64,000 nucleotides of DNA from Chamaelirium japonicum (lineage: Eukaryota; Streptophyta; Magnoliopsida; Liliales; Melanthiaceae). Numbering within the stretch: the first letter of the stretch is position 1; each line of letters opens with the position of its first letter. Position numbers and translations under genes: made by a program. Location: NCBI GenBank assembly GCA_947650365.1, contig OX393549.1:30471209-30535208 (forward strand). The letters are read 5' to 3'. The notes beneath the pieces are model-generated. The model saw only the letters and a list, made by a program, of their open reading frames with translations. It ran no database searches and had not been told where the DNA came from. Positions 52,848 to 64,000 of this stretch are shown here, piece after piece.

Positions 52848-55222
52848 TTGATACATTCGTGCGAATGAATTAGAATGGATCATACGAATGAGTAAGAACG
52901 GATCGTACGAATGAAATAGAATGGATTGTGCGAATTAATTAGAATGGATCATACGAATGAATTAGAATGGATTGTGTGAAAGAATTAGAATGGATTGTAT
53001 GAATGAATTAGAATAGATCGTATGAATGAATTAGAATGGATCGTACGAATGAATTAGAATGGATCGTACGAATGAATTAGAATGGATCGTATGAATGAAT
53101 TAGAATGGATACATTCGTGTGAGTGAATTAGAATGGATACATTCGTGCGAAAGAATTAGAATAGATCGTATGAATGAATTAGAATGGATCCTATGAATGA
53201 ATTAGAATGGATCGTGCGAATGAATTAGAATGGATCGTACGAATGAATTAGAATGGATCGTGCTAATGAATTAGAATTGAACGAACGAATGAATTAGAAT
53301 GGATCGTACGAAGGAATTAGAATGGATCGTACGAATGAATTAGAATGGATATATTCGTGCAAATGAATTAGAATGGATCGTATGAATGTATTAGAATGGA
53401 TCGTATGAGTGAATTAGAATGGATCGTACGAATGAATTAGAATGGATCGTATGAATGAATTAGAATGGATACATTCGTGTGAATAAATTAGAATGGATCG
53501 TATGAATGAATTAGAATAGATTTTGTGAATGAATTAGTACTGATCATACGAATGAATTAGAATGGATACATTCGTGCGAATGAATTAGAATGGATTGTAT
53601 GAATGAATTAGAATGGATCCTATGAATGAATTAGAATGGATCGTGCGAATGAATTAGAATGGATCGTACGAATGAATTAGAATGGATCGTACGAATGAAC
53701 TAGAATGGATACATTCGTGCGAATGAATTAGAATGGATCGTACGAATGAATTTGAATGGATCGTACGAATGAATTAGAATGGATCTTACGAATGAATTAG
53801 AATGGATCGTACGAATGAATTAGAATGGATCGTACGAATGAATTAGAATGGATCAAATGAATGAATTAGAATGGTTACATTCATGCGAATGAATTAGAAT
53901 GGATCGTACGAATGGATTACAATGGATCGTACGAATGGATTAGAATGGATACATTCGAGTGAATGAATTAGAATGGATTGTACGAATGAATTAGAATGGA
54001 TCGTACGAATGGATTAGAATGGATCCTACGAATGGATTAGAATGGATACCTTTGTGCATATGAATTAGAATGGATCATACGAATGAATTAGAATGGATCA
54101 TATTAATGAATTAGAATGGATCGTACGAATGAATTAGAATGGATACATTCGTGCGAATGAATTAGAATGGATCGTGCGAATCAATTAGACTGGATCGTGC
54201 GAATGAATAAGAATAGATCATACGAATGAATTAGAATGGATCGTACGAATTAATTAGAATGGATACATTCGTGCGAATGAATTAGAATGGATTGTATGAA
54301 TGAATTAGAATGGATCGTACGAATGAATTAGAATGGATCATACGAATGAATTAGAATGGATCATACGAATGAATTAGAATGGATCGTACGAATGAATTAG
54401 AATGGATCGTACGAATGAATTAGAATGGATACATTCGTGCGAATGAATTAGAATGGATTGTGCGAATGAATAAGAACAGATAGTGCGAATGAATTAGAAT
54501 GGATCATACGAATGAATTAGAATGGATCGTGCGAATGAATTAGAATGGATCGTACGATTGAATTAGAATGGATATATTTGTGCGAATGAATTAGAATGGA
54601 TCGTACGAATGAATTAGAATGGATCGTATGAATGAATTAGAATGGATCATACGAATGAATTAGAATGGATCGTGCGAGTGAATTAGAATGGATCGTACGA
54701 ATGAATTAGAATGGATCGTACGAATGAACTAGAATGGATATATTCATGCGAATGAATTAGAATGGATCGTACGAATGAATTAGAATGGATCGTACGAATG
54801 AATTAGAATGGATCTTACGAATGAATTAGAATGGATCGTACGAATGAATTAGAATGGATCATACGAATGAATTAGAATGGAGATATTTGTGCGAATGAAT
54901 TAGAATGGATCGGACGAATGAATTAGAATGGATTGTACGAATGAATTAGAATGGATCGTACGAATGAATTAGAATGGATCGTACGAATAAATTAGAATGG
55001 ATTCATTCGTCCGAATGAATTAGAATGGATCATACGAATGAGTAAGAATAGATTGTACGAATGAAATAGAATAGATTGTACGAATGAATTAGAATGGATC
55101 CTACGAATGAATTAGAATGGATCGTGTGAAATAATTAGAATGGATTGTATGAATGAATTAGAATGGATCGTATGAATGAATTAGAATGGATCGTGCGAAT
55201 GAATTCGAATGGATCATACGAA
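52848..55222 (-). repeat. Satellite block 52, - orientation
   Basis: This 2.4-kb block includes an ATTTTGTGAATG unit near 53522 and the GATCAAATGAATG / GGTTACATTC module near 53855. It ends at M1. Confidence 0.87.
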
Positions 55223-56218
55223 TTCATTCTAATTCATTCATACAATCCATTCTAATTCTTTCACACGATCCATTCTAATTCATTCGTACGTTCCATTCTA
55301 ATTCATTATAATTCATTCATACAATCCATTCTAATTCTTTCACACGATCCATTCTAATTCATTCGTACATTCCATTCTAATTCATTAGCACGATCCATGC
55401 TAATTTATTCGTTCGATCAATTCCAATTCATTAGCACGATCCATTCTAATTCATTCGTACGATCCATTCCAATTCATTTGCACGATCCATTCTAATTCAT
55501 TCATAGGATCCATTCTAATTCATTCATACGATCTATTCAAATTCTTTCGCAGGAATGTATCCATTCTAATTCATTCGCACGAATGTATCCATTCTAATTC
55601 ATTCGTACGATCCATTCTAATTCATTCGTATGATCCATTCTTACTCATTCGTATGATCCATTCTAATTCATTCGTACGATCCATTCTAATTCATATGCAC
55701 AAAGGTATCCATTCTAATCCATTCGTAGGATCCATTCTAATCCACTCGTACGATCCATTCTAATTCATTTGTACGATCCATTCTAATTCATTGGCTCGAA
55801 TGTATCCATTCTAATCCATTCGTACGATCCATTCTAATTCATTCGTACGATCCATTCTAATTCATTCGCATGAATGTAACCATTCTAATTTATTCATTTG
55901 ATCCATTCTAATTCATTCGTACGATCCATTCTAATTCATTCGTCCGATCCATTCTAATTCATTCGCACGAATGTATCCATTCTAATTCATTCGTACGACC
56001 CATTCTAATTCATTCGTACGATCCATTCTAATTCATTCGTACGATCCATTCTAATTCATTCGCACGAATGTATCCATTCTAGTTCATTCGTACGATCCAT
56101 TCTAATTCATTCGTACGATCCATTCTAATTCATTCGCACGATCCATTCTAATTCATTCGTATGATCAATTCTAATTCATTCGCACAAATGTATCCATTCT
56201 AATTCATTCGTACGATCC
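55223..56218 (+). repeat. Satellite block 53, + orientation
   Basis: It has an M1 start, with the CATTCATACAATCC / TTCTTTCACACG pair duplicated within the first 150 bp. It ends at a unique junction (GATCCTGAATTAG). Confidence 0.86.
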
Positions 56219-56386
56219 TGAATTAGAATGGATCGTACGAATGAATTAGAATGGATACCTTTGTGCATATGAATTAGAATGGATCGTATGAATGAATTAG
56301 AATGGATCATATTAATGAATTAGAATGGATCGTACGAATGAATTAGAATGGATACATTCGTGCGAATGAATTAGAATGGATCGTGC
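56219..56386 (-). repeat. Satellite block 54, - orientation
   Basis: This 168-bp block has unique junctions on both sides (right: GTGCAGGAATG). It may be a recent local inversion or patch. Confidence 0.84.
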
Positions 56387-57540
56387 AGGAATGTATCTAT
56401 TCTAATTCATTCGTACGATCCATTCTAATTCATTAATATGATCAGTTCTAATTCATTCGTACGATCCATTCTAATTCATTAATATGATCAGTTCTAATTC
56501 CTTCGTATGATCCATTCTAATTCATTCGCACGAATGTATCCATTCTAATCCATTCGTACGATCCATTCTAATTCATTCGTAGGATCCATTCTAATTCATT
56601 CGCTCGAATGTATCCATTCTAATCCATTCGTACGATCCATTCTAATTCATTCGCATGAATGTAACCATTCTAATTCATTCATTTGGTCCATTCTAATTCA
56701 TTCGTACGATCCATTCTAATTCATTAGCACGATCCATGCTAATTCATTCGTTCGATCAATTCTAATTCATTAGCACGATCCATTCTAATTCATTCGTATG
56801 ATCCATTCTAATTCATTCGCATGATCCATTCTAATTCATTCATAGGATCCATTCTAATTCATTCATACGATCTATTCTAATTCTTTCGCACGAATGTTTC
56901 CATTATAATTCATTCGCACGAATGTATAAATTCTAATTCATTCGTACGATCCATTCTAATTCATTCGCACGATCCATTCTAATTCATTCGTACGATCAAT
57001 TCTAATTCATTCGCACGAATGTATCCATTCTAATTCATTCGTACGATACATTCTAATTCATTCATAGGATCCATTCTAATTCATTCATACAATCCATTCT
57101 AATTCATTCGCACGAATATATCCATTCTAATTCATTCGTACGATCAGTTCTAATTCATTCACAAAATCTATTCTAATTCATTCATACGATCCATTCTAAT
57201 TCAATCACACGAATGTATCCATTCTAATTCATTCCTATGATCCATTCTAATTCATTGGTATGATCCATTCTAATTCACTCATACGATCCAATCTAATACA
57301 TTCATACGATCCATTCTAATTCATTTGCACGAATATATCCATTCTAATTCATTCGTACGATCCATTCTAATTCCTTCGTACGATCCATTCTAATTCATTC
57401 GTACGATCTATTCTATTTCATTCGTACGATCCATTCTTACTCATTCGTACGATACATTCTAATTCCTTCGTACGATCCATTCTAATTCATTCGTACGATC
57501 CATTCTAATTCATTCGTACAATCTATTCTAATTCATTCGT
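56387..57540 (+). repeat. Satellite block 55, + orientation
   Basis: It has a TGTAACC module near 56660 and a CACAAAATC unit near 57160. It ends at P1. Confidence 0.87.
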
Positions 57541-58656
57541 ACGAATGGATACATTCGTGTGAATGAATTAGAATGGATCGTACGAATGAGAAAGAATGGA
57601 TCGTACGAATGAAATAGAATGGATTGCACGAATGAATTAGAATGGATCGTACGAATGAATTAGAATGGATCATGTGAAAGAATTAGAATGGATTGTATGA
57701 ATGAATTAGAATGGATCGTACGAATGAATTAGAATGGATCGTACGAAGGAATTAGAATGGATCGTACGAATGAATTAGAATGGATCGTACGAATGAATTA
57801 GAATAGATCGTACGAATGAATTAGAATGGATCGTACGAAGGAATTAGAATGGATCGTACGAATGAATTAGAATGGATATATTCGTGCAAATGAATTAGAA
57901 TGGATCGTATGAATGTATTAGAATGGATCGTATGAGTGAATTAGAATGGATCGTACGAATGAATTAGAATGGATCGTATGAATGAATTAGAATGGATATA
58001 TTCATGTGAATGAATTAGAATGGATACATTCGTGTGAATGAATTAGAATAGATTTTGTGAATGAATTAGAACTAATCGTACGAATGAATTAGAATGGATA
58101 CATTCGTGCGAATGAATTAGAATGGATTGTATGAATGAATTAGAATGGATCGTACGAATGAACTAGAATGGATACATTCGTGCGAATGAATTAGAATGGA
58201 TCGTACGAATGAATTAGAATGGATCGTATGAATGAATTAGAATGGATCTTACGAATGAATTAGAATGGATCGTACGAATGAATTAGAATGGATCGTACGA
58301 ATGAATTAGAATGGATACATTCGTGCGAATGAATTAGAATGGATCGGACAAATGAATTAGAATGGATCGTACGAATGAATTAGAATGGATCGTACGAATG
58401 AATTAGAATGGATCGTACGAATAAATTAGAATGGATACATTCGTCCGAATGAATTAGAATGGATCATACGAATGAGTAAGAATGGATCGTACGAATGAAA
58501 TAGAATAGATTGTGCGAATGAATTAGAATGGATCCTACGAATGAATTAGAATGGATCGTGTGAAAGAATTAGAATGGATTGTATGAATGAATTAGAATGG
58601 ATCGTATGAATGAATTAGAATGGATCGTGCGAATGAATTCGAATGGATCGTAAGAA
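57541..58656 (-). repeat. Satellite block 56, - orientation
   Basis: It has a P1 start with GATTGCACG order and an ATTTTGTGAATG unit near 58052. It ends at a mutated M1 (AAGAATTTATTC). Confidence 0.87.
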
Positions 58657-60616
58657 TTTATTCTAATTCTTTCATACGATCCATTCTAATTCTTTCACAC
58701 GATCCATTCTAATTCATTCGTACGTTCCATTCTAATTCATTAGCACGATCCATGCTAATTCATTCGTTCGATCAATTCTAATTCATTTGCACGATCTATT
58801 CTAATTCATTCGTACGATCCATTCTAATTCATTCGCGCGATCCATTCTAATTCATTCATAGGATCCATTCTAATTCATTCATACAATCCATTCTAATTCA
58901 TTCGCAAGAATATATCCATTCTAATTCATTCGTACGATCAGTTCTAATTCATTCACACGAATGTATCCATTCTAATTCATTCATACGATCCATTCTAATT
59001 CATTCGTACGATATATTCTAATTCACTCATACGATCCATTCTAATACATTCATACGATCCATTCTAATTCATTTGCACGAATATATCCATTCTAATTCAT
59101 TCGTACGATCCATTCTAATTCCTTCATACGATCTATTCTAATTCATTCGTACGATCTATTCTATTTCATTCGTACGATCCATTCTTACTCATTCGTACGA
59201 TCCATTCTAATTCATTCGTCCGATCCATTCTAATTCATTCGCACGAATGTATCCATTCTAATTCATTCGTTCGATAAATTCTAATTCATTAGCACGATCC
59301 ATTCTAATTCATTGGTACGATCCATTCTAATTCATTCGCACGATCCATTCTAATTCATTCATAGGATCCATTCTAATTCATTCGTACGATCCATTCTAAT
59401 TCATTCGTATGATCTATTCTAATGCATTCGCACAATCCATTCTATTTCATTCGTACGATCCATTCTTACTCATTGGTACGATCCATTCTAATTTATTCGA
59501 ACGAATGTATCCATTCTAATTCATTCGTACGAATCCATTCTAATTCATTCATACAATCTATTCTATTTCATTCGTACGATCCATTCTTACTCATTCGTAT
59601 GATCCATTCTAATTCATTCGGACGAATGTATCCATTCTAATTTATTCGTACGATCCATTCTAATTCATTCGTACGATCCATTCTAATTCATTCATACGAT
59701 CCATTCTAATTCATTCGTCCGATCCATTCTAATTCATTCGCACGAATGTATCCATTCTAATTCATTCGTACGATCCATTCTATTTCATTCGTACGATCCA
59801 TTCTAATTCATTCGTAAGATCCATTCTAATTCATTCGTACGATCCATTCTAATTCATTCGTACGATCCATTCTAATTCATTCGTACGATTCATTCTAATT
59901 CATTCGCACGAATGTATCCATTCTAATTCATTCGTACAATCCATTCTATTTCATTCGTACGATCCATTCTTACTCATTCGTATGATCCATTCTAATTCAT
60001 TCGTATGATCCATTCTAATTCATTCGTACGATCCATTCTAATTCATTCGTACGATCCATTCTAATTTATTCGCACGATCCATTCTAATTCATTCATACGA
60101 TCCATTCTAATTCATTCATACGATCCATTCTAATTCATTCCTACAATCCATTCTAATTCATTCGCCCGATCCATTCTAATTCATTCATACGATCCATTCT
60201 ATTCGAATGGATCATGCGATCCATTCGAATTCATTCGCACGATCCATTCTAATTCATTCATACGATCCATTCTAATTCATTCATACAATACATTCTAATT
60301 CTTTCACACGATCCATTCTAATTCATTCGTACGATCCATTCTAATTCATTCGTACAATCCATTCTATTTCATTTGTACGATCCATACTTACTCATTCGTA
60401 TGATCCATTCTAATTCATTCGTACGATCCATTCTAATTCATTTGTACGATCCATTCTAATTCATTCGTACAATCCATTCTATTTCATTCGTACAATCCAT
60501 TCTTACTCATTCGTATGATCCATTCTAATTCATTTGCACGAATGTATCCATTCTAATTCATTCATACAATCCATTCTAATTCATTCCGTACGATCCATTC
60601 TAATTCATTCGTACGA
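58657..60616 (+). repeat. Satellite block 57, + orientation
   Basis: It contains the 30-bp palindrome at 60201-60230. Its last 550 bp resemble block 1, and it ends at P2 like block 1. Confidence 0.87.
60201..60230. repeat. 30-bp palindrome, copy 4
   Basis: Identical to copy 1, in a + block, with the same flanking monomers. Confidence 0.85.
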
Positions 60617-61136
60617 TCGTACGAATGAATTAGAATGGATCGTACGAATGAATTAGAATAGATTGTGCGAATGAATTAGAATGGATCGTACGAATGAATT
60701 AGAATGGATCGTACGAATGAATTAGAATGGATCATACGAATGAATAAGAATGGATCGTACGAATGAATTAGAATGGATCGTACGAATGAATTAGAATGGA
60801 TCGAACGAATGAATTAGCATGGATCATGCTAATGAATTAGAATGGATCGTACGAATGAATTAGAATGGATCGTACGAATGAATTAGAATGGATCGTACGA
60901 ATAAATTAGAATTGATACATTCGTCCGAATGAATTAGAATTGATCATACGAATGAGTAAGAATGGATCGTGCAAATGAAATAGAATAGATTATACGAATG
61001 AATTAGAATGGATCCTACGAATGAAATAGAATGGATCGTGTGAAAGAATTAGAATGGATTGTATGAATGAATTAGAATGGATCGTATGAATGAATTAGAA
61101 TGGATCGTGCGAATGAATTCGAATGGATCGTACGAA
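60617..61136 (-). repeat. Satellite block 58, - orientation
   Basis: It runs from P2 to M1, with the ATTCGTCCGAATG and ATCCTACG units before M1. Confidence 0.87.
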
Positions 61137-61975
61137 TTCATTCTAATTCATTCATACAATCCATTCTAATTCTTTCACACGATCCATTCTAATTCATTCG
61201 TACGTTCCATTCTAATTCATTAGCACGATCCATGCTAAATCATTCGTTCGATCAATTCTAATTCATTAGCACGATCTATTCTAATTCATTCGTACGATCC
61301 ATTCTAATTCATTCGCACGATCCATTCTAATTCATTCATAGGATCCATTCTAATTCATTCATACGATCTATTCTAATTCTTTCGCACGAATGTATCCATT
61401 CTAATTCATTCGCACGAATGTATCCATTCTAATTCATTCGTACGATCCATTCTAATTCATTCATACAATCCGTTCGAATTCATTCGCACGATCCATTCTA
61501 ATTCATTCATATGATCCATTCTAATTCATTCATACAATCCATTCTAATTCTTTCACACGATCCATTCTAATTCATTCGTACGATCCATTCTAATTCATTC
61601 GTACAATCCATTCTATTTCATTCGTACGATCCATTCTTACTCATTCGTATGATCCATTCTAATTCATTTGTATGATCCACTCTAATTCATTCGTACGATC
61701 CATTCTAATTCATTCGTACGATCCATTCTAATTCATTCGTACGATCCATTCTAATTCATTCGCACGAATGTATCCATTCTAGTTCATTCGTACGATCCAT
61801 TCTAATTCATTCGTACGATCCATTCTAATTCATTCGCACGATCCATTCTAATTCATTCACATGATCCATTCTAATTCATTCGTACGATCCATTCTAATTC
61901 ATTCATGTGATCCATTCTAATTCATTCGTACGATCCATTCTAATTCATTCGTACAATCTATTCTAATTCATTCGT
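61137..61975 (+). repeat. Satellite block 59, + orientation
   Basis: It runs from M1 to P1 and parallels block 15 (21965-22711). Confidence 0.87.
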
Positions 61976-62409
61976 ACGAATGGATACATTCGTGTGAATG
62001 AATTAGAATGGATCGTACGAATGAGTAAGAATGGATCGTACGAATGAAATAGAATGGATTGCACGAATGAATTAGAATGGATCGTACAAATGAATTAGAA
62101 TGGATCGTGTGAAAGAATTAGAATGGATTGTATGAATGAATTAGAATGGATCGTACGAAGGAATTAGAATGGATCGTACGAATGAATTAGAATGGATCGT
62201 ACGAATGAATTAGAATAGATCGTACGAATGAATTAGAATGGATCGTACGAATGAATTAGAATGGATCGTGTGAAAGAATTAGAATGGATCGTACGAATGA
62301 ATTAGAATGGATCGTGCGAATGAATTAGAATAGATCGTACGAATGAATTAGAATGGATCGTGCTAATGAATTAGAATTGATCGAACGAATGAATTAACAT
62401 GGATCGTGC
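61976..62409 (-). repeat. Satellite block 60, - orientation
   Basis: It has a P1 start with GATTGCACG order and ends at a unique junction (GTGCATTCGTACG). Confidence 0.86.
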
Positions 62410-62756
62410 ATTCGTACGATCCATTCTAATTCATTCGTAAGATCCATTTTAATTCATTCGTACGATCCATTCTAATTCATTCGTACGATCTATTCTAATT
62501 CATTCGCACGAATGTATCCATTCTAGTTCATTCGTACAATCCATTCTAATTCATTCGTACGATCCATTCTAATTCATTCATACGATCTATTCTAATTCAT
62601 TCATACAATCCATTCTAATTCTTTCACACGATCCAATCTAATTCATTCGTACGATCCATTCTAATTCATTCGCACAATCCATTCTATTTCATTCGTACGA
62701 TCCATTCTTACTCATTCGTATGATCCATTCTAATTCATTCGCACGAATGTATCCAT
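62410..62756 (+). repeat. Satellite block 61, + orientation
   Basis: It ends at P5, as block 35 does. Confidence 0.86.
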
Positions 62757-63117
62757 AATGGATCATACGAATAAGTAAGAATGGATCGTACGAATGAAAT
62801 AGAATGGATTGTGCGAATGAATTAGAATGCACCGTACGAATGAATTATAATGGATACATTCGTGCGAATGAATTAGAATGGATCGGATGAATAAATTAGA
62901 ATGGATCGTACGAATGAATTAGAATGGATCGTACGAATAAATTAGAATGGATACATTCGTCCGAATGAATTAGAATGGATCATTCGAATGAGTAAGAATG
63001 GATCGTACGAATGAAATAGAATAGATTGTACGAATGAATTAGAATGGATCCTACGAATGAATTAGAATAGATCGTGTGAAAGAATTAGAATGGATTGTAT
63101 GAATGAATTAGAATTAA
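62757..63117 (-). repeat. Satellite block 62, - orientation
   Basis: It has a P5 start and ends at an M2 copy in which GAATTC reads GAATTAATTC. Confidence 0.86.
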
Positions 63118-64000
63118 TTCGTACGATCCATTCGAATTCATTCGCACGATCCATTCTAATTCATTCATACGATCCATTCTAATTCATTCATACAATCCAT
63201 TCTAATTCTTTCACACGATCCATTCTAATTCATTCGTAGGATCCATTCTAATTCATTCGTACAATCTATTCTATTTCATTCGTACGATCCATTCTTACTC
63301 ATTCGTATGATCCATTCTAATTCATTCAGACGAATGTATCCATTCTAATTTATTTGTACGATCCATTCTAATTCATTCGTACGATCCATTCAAATTCATT
63401 CGTCCGATCCATTCTAATTCATTCGCACGAATATATCCATTCTAATTCATTCGTACGATCCATTCTAATTCATTCGTACGATCCATTCTAATTCATTCGT
63501 ACGATCCATTCTAATTCTTTCGTACGATCCATTCTAATTCATTCGCACGAATGTATCCATTCTAGTTCATTCGTACGATCCATTCTAATTCATTCGTACG
63601 ATCCATTCTAATTCATTCGCACGATCCATTCTAATTCATTCGTACGATCCAATCTAATTCATTCATACGATCCATTCTAATTCATTCGTACGATCCATTC
63701 TAATTCATTCGCACAAATGTATCCATTCTAATTTATTCGTACGATCCATTCTAATTCATTCACACGATCCATTCTAATTCATTCGTACAATCCATTGTAA
63801 TTCATTCGCACGATCTGTTCTTATTCATTCGCACAATCCATTCTAATTCATTCGCACGAATGTATCCATTCTAATTCATTCGTATGATCCATTCTAATTC
63901 ATTCGTACGATCCATTCTAATTCATTCGTATGATCCATTCTAATTCATTCGTACGATCTATTCTAATTCATTCATACAATCCATTCTAATTCATTCGCAC
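63118..64000 (+). repeat. Satellite block 63, + orientation, continues beyond window
   Basis: It has an M2 start with ATCCATTCGAATTC, then the monomer order of blocks 27 and 47, but it runs on past the point where those invert. The array is still in progress at the last base. Confidence 0.88.

Larger units (their letters stand above)
6479..64000. repeat. 57.5-kb satellite array, 23-bp unit, both orientations
   Basis: The unit on the + strand is the modules GATC, CATTC, TAATT, CATTC, GTAC (23 bp, 8 G/C). It is repeated about 2,400 times with no other sequence seen between copies and continues past the window end. A 28-bp variant carries GAATGTATCC where the usual unit has GATCC. Other common forms read TTCTTACTC or TTCTATTTC in place of TTCTAATTC. 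Blocks alternate between strands about 60 times; about 28-29 kb is in + orientation. Recurrent multi-monomer modules and recurrent junctions show higher-order structure. There are no genes in this stretch: apparent short open frames are runs of units whose TAA has mutated. Confidence 0.97.

Noticed and set aside
59422..59640. Open frame of 72 codons in the satellite
   Set aside because: It is the same variant cluster as at 8372; shared order reflects duplication of monomers, not selection for protein.
6479..64000. CRISPR-like array
   Set aside because: The units are contiguous with no unique spacers, both orientations occur, and the context is a plant retrotransposon.
6479..64000. Telomeric or ribosomal intergenic repeat
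   Set aside because: No TTTAGGG-type unit and no rRNA sequence; the 23-bp unit matches neither.

Overview
The window looks like plant nuclear DNA, probably from a heterochromatic region. This rests on a decayed Ty1/copia LTR retrotransposon with plant-type domain motifs, LTR ends and polypurine tract, followed by tens of kilobases of short-unit satellite. The species cannot be named from the sequence. I see no intact protein-coding gene, no tRNA or rRNA, and no bacterial features.

Positions 1-6478 hold the 3' part of one copia element in + orientation. In order I recognise a gag remnant, a zinc-knuckle/protease remnant, integrase, an integrase-RT linker carrying an in-frame 132-bp tandem duplication, reverse transcriptase, RNase H, a polypurine tract at 4138-4148 and a 2330-bp 3' LTR (4149-6478). 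All domains are dead: there are many in-frame stops and frameshifts, two internal deletions, and altered catalytic motifs (protease DTG reads DFG; RT YVDD reads YINN). The 5' LTR and primer-binding site lie outside the window or are unrecognisable. The LTR has a TATA box near 5713 and an intron-like segment at 6249-6451.

Positions 6479-64000 (57.5 kb) are one uninterrupted satellite. Its 23-bp unit consists, in + orientation, of the modules GATC, CATTC, TAATT, CATTC and GTAC. A 28-bp variant is common. The array switches strand about 60 times: roughly 63 blocks of 0.13-4.5 kb alternate between + and - orientation, with close to half of the bases in each. The switch points are not random. A few exact junction sequences recur, most at short palindromes, so inverted modules have been amplified as higher-order units. 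For reference the + to - junctions are named P1 (TTCGT/ACGAATGG), P2 (TACGA/TCGTA), P3 (CCATTATGGATAC), P4 (ATCCATTCGT/ACGAATG) and P5 (ATCCATAATGGATC). The - to + junctions are M1 (CGTACGAA/TTCATTC), M2 (AATGAA/TTCGTACG), M3 (GAATGCACGATCCATGC), M4 (ATCCTAGTACGATCC), M5 (AGAATGACGAT) and M6 (CGTACGATTCATTC). Most monomer variants are C-to-T or G-to-A changes at the two CpGs of the unit, as expected of heavily methylated DNA.

The LTR ends exactly where the satellite begins, so the element probably inserted into the array. Its promoter points into the inverted satellite blocks, which could give fold-back transcripts. That is inference. Block boundaries below were read by eye and are good to about 10 bp.
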